Source: Allobosea sp035944375
GTDB lineage: Bacteria > Pseudomonadota > Alphaproteobacteria > Rhizobiales > Beijerinckiaceae
DNA: 64,000 bases
Reading direction: 5' to 3' (one strand)
Assembly: GCF_035944375.1 (NCBI RefSeq)
Contig: NZ_DASZBE010000018.1
This document shows, piece after piece, positions 1 to 9,900 of the stretch. A model generated the notes under the pieces. The model was given only the letters and a program-made list of their open reading frames with translations. It made no database searches and was not told the DNA's origin. Position 1 is the stretch's first letter. Each line of letters begins with the position of its first letter. The position numbers and the translations under genes are program-made.

Positions 1-250
1 GGTTCATGTCCTCGATCAACGTGATCTTCCAAGCCCTGCGCCACTTCTTCAACACCTTCTCGCGGTCGATGGCATCCCGGATGTCGGCGAACTCTTCGTA
101 CCAGACCAGACGATCGACATCGTAACGGCTCGTGAAACCGGCGTTCTGCTTCGCCTTGTGCTCATGGATACGCCTGGCGAGATCGTTGGTGACACCGAGA
201 TAGAGCGTGCCGCTGCGCTTGCTGGCCATGAGATAGAGGAAGTAGGCCAT
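1..250 (-). CDS. GIY-YIG nuclease family protein (cut by window edge)
   Basis: The reading frame starts at an ATG whose first base is 250 and runs off the left edge with 83 codons visible. It opens MAYFLYLMASKRSGTLYLG, followed by VTNDLARR, which matches the GIY-YIG core (YFLYLMAS, then LYLGVTNDL), with the usual basic helix and KVLKKWRRAWK near the end. These short UvrC/endonuclease-like proteins (about 90-100 aa) are very common in Rhizobiales and often sit alone between unrelated genes. Their cellular role is unknown. It lies 54 bases downstream of the glcD-like gene on the same strand. Only the last residues are missing. Confidence 0.85.
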   Translation of the reverse strand, partial: MAYFLYLMASKRSGTLYLGVTNDLARRIHEHKAKQNAGFTSRYDVDRLVWYEEFADIRDAIDREKVLKKWRRAWKITLIEDMN

Positions 251-304
251 CTCTCACCCGGTCGTGGGTTCCGGGTTCTCGCTTCGCGAGCCACGGAAAG
301 ACAA

Positions 305-1741
305 TTAGGCCGCCACCCGCCCTTCCAGCGGGAACACCTTCGCGGGGTTGAGCAGCCAGCGCTGGTCGAACACCGCCCTCACCCGCATCTGCTGGTTCAG
401 ATCCTCCGGGTTGAACTGGAAGGTCATCAGGTCGCGCTTCTCGATGCCGACGCCGTGCTCGCCGGTCAGGCAGCCGCCGACCTCCACGCAGAGCTTGAGG
501 ATGTCCATGCCGGCATCCTCCGCCTTCTGCGCCTCGACCGGGTCGTTGCAGTTGTAGAGGATCAGCGGGTGGAGATTGCCGTCGCCGGCATGGAAGACAT
601 TGGCGACGCGCAGCCCATAGCCCTTCACGATCTCGGCCATGCGGCGCAGCACGTAAGGCAACTGGCCGGTGGGAATGGTGCCGTCCATGCAGATATAGTC
701 GGCGATGCGGCCGGTGGCGCCGAAGGCGGATTTGCGGCCCTTCCAGATCGCGGCCGCCTCCATCGCGGATTTGCTCTCCTTCACCGTCTTGACGCCGTGC
801 TCGCGCGCAATGGCGACGATGCGGGCGAGCTGGGCGTCCATCTCGGTGTCGGAGCCCTCGACCTCGATGATCAGCAGCGCCTCGACATCCATCGGATAGC
901 CGGCATGGGCGAAGGCCTCGCAGATCTCGATGGCGGGCTTGTCCATGAACTCCATCGCGACGGGGATGATGCCCGCGCCGATGATGGCCGCCACCGCCGC
1001 GCCGGCCTGCTCGCTGGTCGGGAAGCCGAACAGCACGGGCCTGGCGCCTTCGGCCGCGCGAAGGATGCGCACCGTCGCCTCGGTGATGATGCCGAGCTGG
1101 CCTTCGGAGCCGTTGATCAGGCCGAGGATGTCGTAGCCGGCGGCATCGAGATGGGCGCCACCAACCTCCACGATGCTGCCGTCGAGCAGCACCATGGTGA
1201 CGCCGAGCACGTTGTTGGTGGTGACGCCGTATTTCAGGCAATGCGCCCCGCCGGAGTTCATGCCGATATTGCCGCCGATCGAGCAGGCGAGCTGCGAGGA
1301 CGGGTCGGGCGCGTAGAAGAAGCCCTCGGCCGAGACCTCGCCGGTGACGGCGAGGTTGGTGACGCCGGCCTGCACCTTCGCGGTGCGGTTGGCGTAGTCG
1401 ATCGCCAGGATGCGGTTCATCTTGGAGACGCCGATGACGACGGCATCCTCCTGAGGGATGGCGCCGCCGGCGAGCGAGGTGCCCGCCCCGCGCGGCACCA
1501 CCGGCACGCCCTGCTCGCCGCAGAACTTCAGGACCGCCGCAACCTCCGCCGTGGTCGAGGGCAGCACCACCGCCAGCGGCAGGCGACGATAGGCGGTCAG
1601 CGCATCCGTCTCATAGGGGCGGCGCTCATCCTCGGCGGTGATCAGCGCCTCGGGCGCGACCAGCCTGGCGAGGCCGGCGACGATCTCGTCGCGACGGGCG
1701 AGGATGCTCTGGTCAGGACTGGGGAAGGCGATGGCGGACAT
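305..1741 (-). CDS. glcD: FAD-linked oxidase, glycolate oxidase subunit GlcD type
   Basis: The 478-aa product is a full-length FAD-binding PCMH/VAO-family flavoprotein. Residues 55-230 hold the FAD domain: VPRGAGTSLAGG, GGNIGMNSGGAHCLKYG and GSEGQLGIITEA. The C-terminal half is a FAD-oxidase_C domain with HAGDGNLHPLI and TGEHGVGIEKRDL. Length and motifs fit GlcD, the catalytic subunit that oxidises glycolate or other 2-hydroxyacids to 2-oxoacids. GlcE and GlcF, its usual partners, would be expected directly downstream, but the next gene is the GIY-YIG protein, so either they lie beyond the left edge or this is an orphan. A LysR gene is divergent across a repeat-containing gap. Confidence 0.85.
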   Translation of the reverse strand: MSAIAFPSPDQSILARRDEIVAGLARLVAPEALITAEDERRPYETDALTAYRRLPLAVVLPSTTAEVAAVLKFCGEQGVPVVPRGAGTSLAGGAIPQEDAVVIGVSKMNRILAIDYANRTAKVQAGVTNLAVTGEVSAEGFFYAPDPSSQLACSIGGNIGMNSGGAHCLKYGVTTNNVLGVTMVLLDGSIVEVGGAHLDAAGYDILGLINGSEGQLGIITEATVRILRAAEGARPVLFGFPTSEQAGAAVAAIIGAGIIPVAMEFMDKPAIEICEAFAHAGYPMDVEALLIIEVEGSDTEMDAQLARIVAIAREHGVKTVKESKSAMEAAAIWKGRKSAFGATGRIADYICMDGTIPTGQLPYVLRRMAEIVKGYGLRVANVFHAGDGNLHPLILYNCNDPVEAQKAEDAGMDILKLCVEVGGCLTGEHGVGIEKRDLMTFQFNPEDLNQQMRVRAVFDQRWLLNPAKVFPLEGRVAA

Positions 1742-1770
1742 CGTGAACTCCTGCGTCTCCGGCCACCCTC

Positions 1771-1876
1771 AGCCCTCATCCTGAGGAGCGAGCAAAGCTC
1801 GCGTCTCGAAGGATGATCCAGAGCGCACTGGAGCATCCTTCGAGACGCCACTTCGCGGCTCCTCAGGATGAGGGCT
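1771..1876. repeat. Extragenic palindromic repeat, two head-to-head units
   Basis: Positions 1771-1788 (AGCCCTCATCCTGAGGAG) are the exact reverse complement of 1859-1876, an 18-base perfect pair. Inside, 1801-1815 (GCGTCTCGAAGGATG) exactly pairs with 1834-1848. Each half also has its own small hairpin (GAGCAAAGCTC on the left). This is the layout of a bacterial interspersed palindromic repeat present as an inverted pair. Similar CTCATCCTGAGGAG...TCTCGAAGGATG units are remembered from Bradyrhizobium/Bosea-type genomes. It lies between the divergent glcD-like and LysR genes and could separate their transcription. Confidence 0.85.
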
Positions 1877-1986
1877 CACGCTGGCGGGCCTGCGAGACCC
1901 TAGACCAATTCGAAACGACTTGCAGTGCGACCGACGCGCATGATCTTTTCCATAACCGAAAAAATCGACAGGGGATCTGTGCAGCC

Positions 1987-2892
1987 ATGGACCGGTTCGG
2001 CGATCTCGATGTCTTCGCCCATGTCGTGACGGCGCGCAGCATGTCCGCCGCGGGGCGGCAGCTCAACCTGTCGCCGGCGGTCATCTCCAAGCGCATCCGC
2101 CGGCTCGAGGAGCGGCTGGGCGTGCGGCTGTTGCAGCGCACGACCCGGCAGCTCTCGCTGACCGAGGCCGGACAGGGCTTCTATGAGCGCGTGGTCTCGA
2201 TCTTGTCCTCGATCGAGGATGCCGAGGCCTGGATCGCCAGCGGGGCTGGACAGGCGCGCGGCACGCTGCGGGTCTCGGCGCCGACCTCCTTCGGGCGGCT
2301 TCACATCGCTCCGCACCTCAAGCCCTTCCTCGACGCGCACCCGCTGGTGAGCGTCGAACTCGTGCTCGGTGACGGCTTCATCGACATCGTCGGCGAGGGC
2401 TTCGATCTCGCCATCCGCATCGCCGATCTCAGAGATTCGAGCCTTGTCGCGAAGCGGCTCGCGCCGAACCACCGCGTGCTCTGTGCGACGCCGGGCTATC
2501 TCGCGGCAGCGGGCGTTCCGACGACGATCGACGATCTCTCGCGCCACACGCTGATCGCCCACAACACCGACCACTGGAAGCTGGACGCCCCCGACGGACC
2601 GGTCACCGTGCGCGTCGCCGGCCCGCTGCGGACGAACTCCAGCGAGGTCGTGCGCGAGGCGCTGCTGGCGGGGCTCGGCATCGCGCTGCGCTCGACCTGG
2701 GATGTCGGCCCGGAGCTGAAATCGGGCGCGCTGCAGCGGGTGCTGCCGGCCTATTCGGTGGGCAGCCGCGTCGCCATCCACGCGGTCTATCCGAGCCGCC
2801 GGCACATGGAGCAGAAGGTGCGCGCCTTCGTCGATTATCTCGGCGAGCTCTACGGCCAGACGCCCTATTGGGATGCCGGGCTGACGCTGTAA
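1987..2892 (+). CDS. LysR-family transcriptional regulator
   Basis: This 301-aa product starts at the ATG at 1987 (MDRFGDLDVFAHVV), the normal LysR N-terminus. The frame is open further upstream, but that part runs through the palindromic repeat. Residues 1-60 are the winged helix-turn-helix (MSAAGRQLNLSPAVISKRIRRLEE). Residues 90-295 are the LysR effector domain of the CrgA/DsdC-like group (RGTLRVSAPTSFGRLHIAP). It is divergent from the glcD-like flavoprotein and 43 bases upstream of a co-directional SMP-30 hydrolase gene. LysR proteins usually control the divergent neighbour, so glycolate/2-hydroxyacid use is a reasonable guess for the target. Confidence 0.92.
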   Translation: MDRFGDLDVFAHVVTARSMSAAGRQLNLSPAVISKRIRRLEERLGVRLLQRTTRQLSLTEAGQGFYERVVSILSSIEDAEAWIASGAGQARGTLRVSAPTSFGRLHIAPHLKPFLDAHPLVSVELVLGDGFIDIVGEGFDLAIRIADLRDSSLVAKRLAPNHRVLCATPGYLAAAGVPTTIDDLSRHTLIAHNTDHWKLDAPDGPVTVRVAGPLRTNSSEVVREALLAGLGIALRSTWDVGPELKSGALQRVLPAYSVGSRVAIHAVYPSRRHMEQKVRAFVDYLGELYGQTPYWDAGLTL

Positions 2893-2935
2893 ACGTAAGA
2901 CGGGCTCATCGGCAGCACGCAGGCGGAGACAGGTC

Positions 2936-3886
2936 ATGTTCGGCATCCTCGAAGGCACGGGCGCGACGGTGCTCGACCCGCGCTTCCACCGCGTCATTCC
3001 CGGTTCAGCCCGCGTCGAGCGGCTTTGGACCGGATCGCGCTGGGCGGAGGGGCCGGCCTGGTTCCGGGCGCACAACACGCTGGTGTTTTCCGACATCCCC
3101 AACGACCGGATGCTGCGCTTCGACGCGATGAGCGGACAGACGAGCGTGTTCCGGCAGCCGGCGCGCAACAGCAACGGCAACACGGTCGACAGCCAAGGCC
3201 GGCTCGTCACCTGCGAGCATGGCGGGCGGCAGGTGACGCGCACCGAGCCTGACGGATCGATCACCGTTCTCGCCAGTCACTGGCAGGGCAAGCGGCTGAA
3301 TTCGCCCAACGATGTCGTGGTCAAGTCGGACGGGTCGATCTGGTTCACCGATCCCGATTACGGCATCCTCAGCGACTATGAGGGCAACCGGGCCGAGAGC
3401 GAGATCGGCGCCTGCCATGTCTACCGGATCGACGGACGGAGCGGCGCGCTCACCATCGTGGCGGATGATTTCGTCAAGCCGAACGGGCTGGCCTTCTCGC
3501 CCGACGAGCGCATCCTCTACATCGCCGACACCGGCGCCAGCCACGATCCGGTCCATGGGCCGCGCCATATCCGTGCCTGCGAGGTCTCGGCCGACGGCAC
3601 GCGGCTGACGGGCTCGCGCGTCTTCGCCACCTGCACGGCCGGCCTGTTCGACGGCTTCCGGCTCGATGTCGAGGGCCGGATCTGGACCAGCGCCGCCGAC
3701 GGCGTCCACGTCTATCACCCCGACGGGACGCTGATCGGCCAGATCGCGATCCCCGAGGTCGTTGCCAATGTCTGCTGGGGCGGGCCGCGGCTCAACCGCC
3801 TGTTCATCTGCGGCACCAGTTCGCTCTATGCGGTGATGACCAACACGAACGGAGCCGTGTGGCCCGGGGCTGGGAGCCGGGCGTGA
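2936..3886 (+). CDS. SMP-30/gluconolactonase/LRE family protein
   Basis: The 316-aa product is a six-bladed beta-propeller lactonase of the SMP-30 family. Visible hallmarks are the metal-ligand Glu in WAEGPAW, RLNSPNDVVVKSDG (metal-binding Asn and Asp), WFTDPDYGI, KPNGLAFSPDE, and the late metal-ligand Asp in DGFRLDVEGRIW. Such enzymes open sugar or other lactones in the cytoplasm during oxidative sugar degradation, using one divalent metal. The substrate cannot be told from sequence. The start ATG at 2936 is preceded by GGCGGAGACAGGTC, a usable ribosome site. It follows the LysR gene in the same direction and may be regulated with it. Confidence 0.9.
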   Translation: MFGILEGTGATVLDPRFHRVIPGSARVERLWTGSRWAEGPAWFRAHNTLVFSDIPNDRMLRFDAMSGQTSVFRQPARNSNGNTVDSQGRLVTCEHGGRQVTRTEPDGSITVLASHWQGKRLNSPNDVVVKSDGSIWFTDPDYGILSDYEGNRAESEIGACHVYRIDGRSGALTIVADDFVKPNGLAFSPDERILYIADTGASHDPVHGPRHIRACEVSADGTRLTGSRVFATCTAGLFDGFRLDVEGRIWTSAADGVHVYHPDGTLIGQIAIPEVVANVCWGGPRLNRLFICGTSSLYAVMTNTNGAVWPGAGSRA

Positions 3887-3904
3887 CCGCGCGGCGCGAG
3901 CGCC

Positions 3905-4969
3905 TCAGCGCTCCGGCGGCCGGCCCGGGATGCGGTCGATCAGGAAGGGCATGGCGAAGCCGATGATCAGGAAGCGCATCAGGTGGTGCGAACCGACATA
4001 GAGCGTGTCGAGCCCCATCGCGAAGGCGAGCATCGCCATGGCCTCGAGGCCGCCGGGCGCGAAGGCCGTCATTGAGTCGGCATAGGACACACCGGCGAGC
4101 AACGCCGCCGGCCAGGCGAAGGCGAAGGCGACGCCGAGTGAGACGAGCAGGCCACCGGCCGCCAGCGGAAACAGCCCCAAAAGCTCGCGCCGCGGAATGG
4201 CGCCGACGCGCCCGCCCATGGTCGAGCCCAGCATGACCAGCACCGCGATCTGCACCGCCGGCGGCAGGCTGCCCTCGACGAGGCCGGTGCCATGCGCCAC
4301 GGCGCTGGCGAGCGTCGCGCCGAACATCATCGGCGCCGCGACGCCCATGCGGTCGAGCACGAGCCCGACGCCGAAGCCGGCGAGCAGCAGCAGGAGCATC
4401 GTCCAGGGATCGAGGATCTTCGCCGGCGGCGTCACGACGTCGGGATGCAGGCCGGTCAGCTGCATCAGGCTGGGCAGCAGCGCGACTAGAACCAGCAGCC
4501 GAAACAGCTGGACCACCGAAATGCGGCCGATATTGGCGCCTTTCGACTGGGCGACCGCCAGCACCGTCGCCAGCGCGCCGGGCGCCGCCGCCAGCAGCGC
4601 ATCCAGCCAGGACCAGCGCGCGACATAGCGCAGATAGGCGCCGGTGGCGGCCATGATGCCGGCCATGGCGAAGAGCAGGATGATCAGCGACGCGGGATAG
4701 CGCACCGCCGCGGCCAGCGCCTCGGGTGTCGCGGCCGAGCCGATGATCGTTCCCGAGAGCAGCACGGTGGAATCGAACCAGGAGCGCCGCAGCACCGGCA
4801 GGGGTCGCACGAACGCGACGAGCGCGCTCAGGATCATCGCGCCGGAGAGCCAGGCGGCCGGCGCCCCCAGCAGGGAGAACAGCGCGCCGCCGGTCGCAGC
4901 GATGGCGATGACGACAGCCTCGCGGGAGAGGACAGCCAGCGTCTTCGAAGGGTAACCCGTGCCCGCCAT
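3905..4969 (-). CDS. AbrB-family (COG3180) integral membrane protein
   Basis: The 354-aa product is almost entirely hydrophobic, with about ten predicted membrane helices in two similar halves (for example VVIAIAATGGALFSLLGAP and LLGLFPLAAGGLLVSLGVA). It fits the family called AbrB/AmoA-like (PF05145), whose name is historical; members are membrane proteins and not DNA-binding AbrB regulators or ammonia monooxygenase. Glycine-proline turns such as GAPAAWLSGAM and AFAPGGLEAMAML are typical. Substrate is unknown, though the family is sometimes suggested to transport or to be linked to aromatic compound use. It is convergent with the SMP-30 gene and follows the aminotransferase on the same strand. 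Confidence 0.8.
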   Translation of the reverse strand: MAGTGYPSKTLAVLSREAVVIAIAATGGALFSLLGAPAAWLSGAMILSALVAFVRPLPVLRRSWFDSTVLLSGTIIGSAATPEALAAAVRYPASLIILLFAMAGIMAATGAYLRYVARWSWLDALLAAAPGALATVLAVAQSKGANIGRISVVQLFRLLVLVALLPSLMQLTGLHPDVVTPPAKILDPWTMLLLLLAGFGVGLVLDRMGVAAPMMFGATLASAVAHGTGLVEGSLPPAVQIAVLVMLGSTMGGRVGAIPRRELLGLFPLAAGGLLVSLGVAFAFAWPAALLAGVSYADSMTAFAPGGLEAMAMLAFAMGLDTLYVGSHHLMRFLIIGFAMPFLIDRIPGRPPER

Positions 4970-5103
4970 GATGTCCCGCCGCGCTGCTGCGATGCAGCAT
5001 CGCTGTCATGGCGGCAGGCCGGGCCAGGGTCAATTTCGCCAACGGCCCGCGCCACGCACGGCCGTCATGCGCGCCGGGCCTGCGAGCAGCTCCCCGGCCT
5101 TCC

Positions 5104-6294
5104 TCAGCCGGCCAGGGCGCGCTGCAGCCGGGCGACGGTCTCGACCAGATCGGAGGCCTTACGGGCGAAGCAGAGCCGCAGGCCGGTCTCGCCGCCGGGG
5201 CCGAAGGCGGTGCCGGGCGCAAGCCCGACATTGGCCCTGTCGACCAGGTCGATGGCGAGCGCCCGGCTGTCCTGCCAGCCATCGACCGAGAAGAACTGGT
5301 AAAGGGCCCCGTCGGGCGGGGACAGGGTGACCCGGTTGGTCGCCTTCAGCCCCTCCGCGATGATCCGGCGGCCTTCCGCGGCGCGGACGATCTGCTCGGC
5401 GACGAAGGGCTCGCCCTCGTCGAGCGCAGCGATGGCTCCGCGCTGGACGAAGACCGGAACGCCGGAGGTCGAATACTGGATCAGGTTCTCGATGACCTGG
5501 CCGAAGGCGGGCGGGGCCTCGATCCAGCCGACGCGCCAGCCCGTCATGGCCCAGTTCTTCGAAAAGGTCTGGACGAAGAGGACGCGGTCCTCCGCCTCCA
5601 TCACATCATGGAAGGAGGCGGCTCGGGCGGAGCCGTCATAGACGAAGCGGGCATAGATCTCGTCTGCGATGATCCAGAGGCCATGCTTGCGCGCCAGTGC
5701 CAGGATCGCCGCCAGTTCGTCCTTCGTCGCCGTCCACCCCGTCGGGTTGGCGGGCGAGTTGATGGCGATGGCACGCGTCTTCGGCGTGATGGCGGCGGCC
5801 AGCCGGTCGAGATCGAGTGAGAAGCGGCCCTGGACATAGTCCATCGGCACGTTGACCGGGATCGCTCCGGCGACGCCGATCGCGGCGCCGACATTCGGCC
5901 AGGCCGGCGTGGGGATGACGACCTCGTCGCCGGGTCCCGTGATCATGCGCACGACGATCTGGACCGCCTGCATGCCCGAGCCGGTGACGAAGAAGGAGTC
6001 CATGGAAAAGGGCCGGCCATAGAGCGCCGTGTGGTAGCGCGCCAGCGCTTCGCGCAGATCGGGGATGCCGCGCTGCCAGGTGTAGAAGGTCTCGCCTGCG
6101 GCCAGCGAGGCGTTGGCCGCGCGAGCGATGAAGTCGGGTGTCGGAAGGTCACCTTCGCCGACCCAGAGCGGGATCAGCCCCTCCTTCATCCGCCCGTGAT
6201 TGACGACCTCGACGATGCCGCTTTCGGGCGCATTGCGCGCCTCGGGGCGCAGCGACGACAGCAGGCTGGTGCCGGCGACAGGAGCGGTGGACAT
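5104..6294 (-). CDS. Class I/II pyridoxal-phosphate aminotransferase
   Basis: The 396-aa product is a fold-type I PLP enzyme close to aspartate aminotransferase. The PLP lysine lies in QTFSKNWAMTGWRVGW. Other conserved elements are SPANPTG, IADEIYARFVYDG and the Arg-containing GLRLCFARK, which binds the substrate carboxylate. It would transfer an amino group between an amino acid and a 2-oxoacid in the cytoplasm; the preferred substrate is not evident. The ATG at 6294 is preceded by GAGG nine bases upstream, so it is preferred over an in-frame GTG at 6309. It stands alone between AbrB and mscL on the minus strand. Confidence 0.9.
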   Translation of the reverse strand: MSTAPVAGTSLLSSLRPEARNAPESGIVEVVNHGRMKEGLIPLWVGEGDLPTPDFIARAANASLAAGETFYTWQRGIPDLREALARYHTALYGRPFSMDSFFVTGSGMQAVQIVVRMITGPGDEVVIPTPAWPNVGAAIGVAGAIPVNVPMDYVQGRFSLDLDRLAAAITPKTRAIAINSPANPTGWTATKDELAAILALARKHGLWIIADEIYARFVYDGSARAASFHDVMEAEDRVLFVQTFSKNWAMTGWRVGWIEAPPAFGQVIENLIQYSTSGVPVFVQRGAIAALDEGEPFVAEQIVRAAEGRRIIAEGLKATNRVTLSPPDGALYQFFSVDGWQDSRALAIDLVDRANVGLAPGTAFGPGGETGLRLCFARKASDLVETVARLQRALAG

Positions 6295-6416
6295 CGTTGG
6301 CGACCTCACAGGTTTGACCGCACTGCTTTAGCCGATGATGGCGCACGCAGGCATGAAATCGCGAGATCGTGTCGATCGGTCGCGGTGATGAATCGACGCG
6401 ACCGAGCGCGCGTCCG

Positions 6417-6836
6417 TCAGACCGTCTTTTGCTTCAGCAGATCGCGAATCTCGGTGAGCAGGACCACGTCCGCCGCCGGCGGGGTCGGCGCTTCGGGCTT
6501 GGCCTCCTCGGCGCGGCGCAGACGGTTGATGCCCTTCACCACCAGAAACAGCACGAAGGCGATGATCAGGAAGTTCAGCGCGACCGTCATGAAGGACCCG
6601 TAGGCCAGAACCGCGCCCTGCTTCTTGGCCTCCTCGAGGACCGGGGCGGTGACGCCGCTGTTGAGGCCGACATAGTAGTTCGAGAAATCGAGACCGCCGA
6701 GCGCGCCAAAAAACGGCATGATGATGTCGGAGACGAGCGAATCGACGATCTTGCTGAAGGCCGCGCCGATGATCACGCCGATCGCGAGATCGACGACATT
6801 GCCTTTCAGCGCGAACTTCTTGAATTCCTCGATCAT
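6417..6836 (-). CDS. mscL: Large-conductance mechanosensitive channel MscL
   Basis: The 139-aa product has the normal MscL length and layout: N-terminal amphipathic helix (MIEEFKKFALKGNVVDLA), first membrane helix IGVIIGAAFSKIVDSLVSD, a periplasmic loop with a YYVGL element, second helix AVLAYGSFMTVALNFLIIA, and a charged cytoplasmic C-terminus. It forms a homopentameric emergency valve in the inner membrane that releases solutes on hypo-osmotic shock. It is monocistronic, divergent from the hybrid histidine kinase across about 160 bases. Confidence 0.97.
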   Translation of the reverse strand: MIEEFKKFALKGNVVDLAIGVIIGAAFSKIVDSLVSDIIMPFFGALGGLDFSNYYVGLNSGVTAPVLEEAKKQGAVLAYGSFMTVALNFLIIAFVLFLVVKGINRLRRAEEAKPEAPTPPAADVVLLTEIRDLLKQKTV

Positions 6837-6994
6837 CCCTTAGACCCTTCCGATGTTTGTCGGCCGATCCCGCCCGGCCGTGCCGCGTCTCTGGGTTGAC
6901 GTTAGAGGAAGCAATGGGTTTGTGGAAACCTGTTTCCTCGCTTCGATCTCCTCCTCTAAGGTCCGGCCGGTGACGCGGCTGCGATGGAGGCAGA

Positions 6995-9900
6995 ATGATC
7001 CCCGCCTGGTCCGTGGTCCTCGTGGCGCTGGCCTATCTGTGCGCGCTTTTTGCGATCGCGCATGCCGCCGACACCTCGGGCCGGCGCCTCGTCGGGGGAA
7101 GGGCGCGCGCGACGATCTATGCGCTGGCGCTCGGCGTCTACTGCACCTCCTGGACCTTCTACGGCTCGGTCGGCTTCGCCGGTCGCGCGGGGCTCGATTT
7201 CCTCGGCATCTATGTCGGGCCGATCCTGGTGATCGGCTTCGGCCACCGCTTCGTCTCGCGCATCGTCGGCATCGCGAAATCGCAGAACATCACCTCGGTC
7301 GCCGACTTCGTCGGCGCGCGCTATGGCAAGAGCGAGCGCGTGGCGGCGCTGGTGTGCCTGGTCGCCGTCATCGGAGCCCTGCCCTACATCGCCCTCCAGC
7401 TCAAGGCCGTGGCGAGCTCGCTCTCCGTCCTGCTGGCGGCGACGGGCGGCCGGCCCGCGGCTGCGGACGCGCCCGTCCTGACCGACCTCGCCTTTCTCGT
7501 GGCGATGGTGCTGGCCGGCTTCGCCTGTGCCTTCGGCACGCGCCATATCGACGCCACCGAGCACCAGGACGGGCTGGTGCTGGCGATCGCCGTCGAATCG
7601 CTGGTCAAGCTCATCGCCTTCCTCGTGCTGGGCGTATTCATCGTCTACGGGCTCTATGACGGTCCGGGCGACCTCTTCGCCCAGGCGGCGAACCTGCCGG
7701 GCGGCGCAGTGCCGATCTGGAAGCGGACCTCGAGCTGGACGACCTTCCTGACGCTGACGCTGCTCTCGGCCTGCGCCGCGCTGCTGCTGGCGCGCCAGTT
7801 CCACATGACGATCGTCGAGAACCGAGACAGGGGCGACGTCCGCCGCGCCGCCTGGATGTTCCCGCTCTATCTCGTCCTGATCAACCTCTTCGTGCTGCCG
7901 CTCGCGATGGCCGGCGAACTGCTGATGCCTGGTACCGGCATCGACCGGGACATGACGGTCCTGCTGCTCCCGCTGCAGAAGGAGGCCGGACTGCTCGCCC
8001 TGCTCGTCTTCCTCGGGGGGCTCTCGGCGGCGACCGCCATGGTGATCGTCGCCTCGGTCGCGCTCGCGATCATGATCTCGAACCATCTCGTCATGCCGGT
8101 GCTGCTGCGCGGCCGCCGGGCGCTGAGCGACCCGGCCGGCTCGGCGGAGGCGATCGACAGCGAGGGCGCCGGCAACGGCACGATGGGCGGCGATCTCGGT
8201 TCCCAGGTCGTTATCATCCGGCGCGTGGCGATCTTTTGCGTGATCCTGCTCGGCTATGCCTATTACCGCGCCGCCGGAGAGCAGGCGCTGGTCGCGATCG
8301 GGCTGTTGTCCTTCGCGGCGACGGCACAGATCGCGCCCGCCTTTTTCGGCGGACTGGTCTGGCGTCGCGGGACGGCGCTGGGCGCAGCCGCTGGTCTGAT
8401 CGCGGGCATCGCCACCTGGGCCTATACGCTGCTGATGCCGAGCCTGGTGCGGCCGGGCAGCATCTGGAGCGACATCGTCGCCAACGGGCCGCTCGGCCAT
8501 GCGGCGCTGCGACCGGAGGCGCTGTTGGGGCTCGATCTGCCGCCCCTCCCCCATGGCGTGTTCTGGAGCCTGGGCCTCAACCTGCTCGCCTATATCGGCT
8601 TCTCGCTGCTGCGGCCGGCGACCGCCATGGAGCGCCTGCAGGCCAACGCCTTCGTCGAATCGGACCGGGCGACGATGGCGCAGTCCTTCTCGCTCTGGCG
8701 TTCCAGCGTCACCGAATCGGAGCTGCAATCGACCATTGGACGCTATCTCGGCCAGGAGCGGACGCAGCGCGCCTTCGAGGGCTTCGCCAGCAGCCGCGGC
8801 GAGGAACCTCATCCGACACGGGATGCCGACATCCACCTGCTGCGCTTCGGCGAGCACCTGCTCTCCTCGGCGATCGGCGCGGCTTCCTCGCGACTCGTGC
8901 TGTCGCTGCTGCTGCGGCGGCGCAACCTCACCACCGAAGCCGCCTTCAAGCTGCTCGACGACGCCTCCGCGGCGCTGCAATACAATCGCGACATCCTCCA
9001 GCACGGGCTCGACCATGCCGGCCAGGGCATCACCGTGCTCGACCGCGACCTGCGCCTGCTCGCCTGGAACCAGGCCTTCATCCAGCTCTACGACCTGCCG
9101 CCCGCGATGGTGCGCTTCGGCACGGGGCTCGACGAGATCGTGCGCTACAACGCCGCCCGCGGCGCCTATGGCGACGGCCAGCAGGACGAGCTGATGGCGG
9201 CGCGGCTGCAGAGCTTCGTGCGCGACCGCGAGCCGGTCCGGCTGAAGCTCTATCCGTCCAGGAAGGTCATCGAGATCCGGACCAATCCGCTGCCCGATGG
9301 CGGCTTCGTCACGACCTATACCGACATCACCGAGGCCGTGGCAGCGCAGGAGGAACTCGAGCGCACGAATGAAAGCCTCGAGCGGCGCGTCGTCGAGCGC
9401 ACGGAGGAGATCCTGCGCGTCAACGCCGAACTGCAGCGCGCCAAGGCGGAGGCCGAGGAGGCGAACGCCTCCAAGACCCGCTTCCTCGCCGCCGCCAGCC
9501 ACGACATCCTGCAGCCGCTCAACGCGGCGCGGCTCTATGCGACCTCTCTGGTGGAGCGCGACCGCGCCGCCGGGAGCCCCGATCTCGCCGAGAACATCGA
9601 CGCCTCGCTCGACGCGGTCGAGGAGATCCTGACCGCGCTGCTGGAGATCTCGCGGCTCGACGGCGGGGCGATGAAGCCCGAGATCACGTCCTTCCGGCTC
9701 GACGAACTGCTGCGCCAGCTCCAGCGCGAATTCGAGCCGAGCGCGCAGGAGAAGGGCCTCAAGCTCATCTTCATGCCGACGAGCCTCGCCGTGCGCTCCG
9801 ACCGGCGCCTGCTGCGGCGCCTGCTCCAGAACCTGGTCTCCAACGCGATCAAGTATACGCCGAGCGGCAAGGTGCTGATCGGCTTTCGCCGGCGCGGCGG

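Noticed and set aside
158..1816. A plus-strand frame opposite the glcD-like gene
   Set aside because: Composition is that of an antisense shadow and it also runs through the palindromic repeat.
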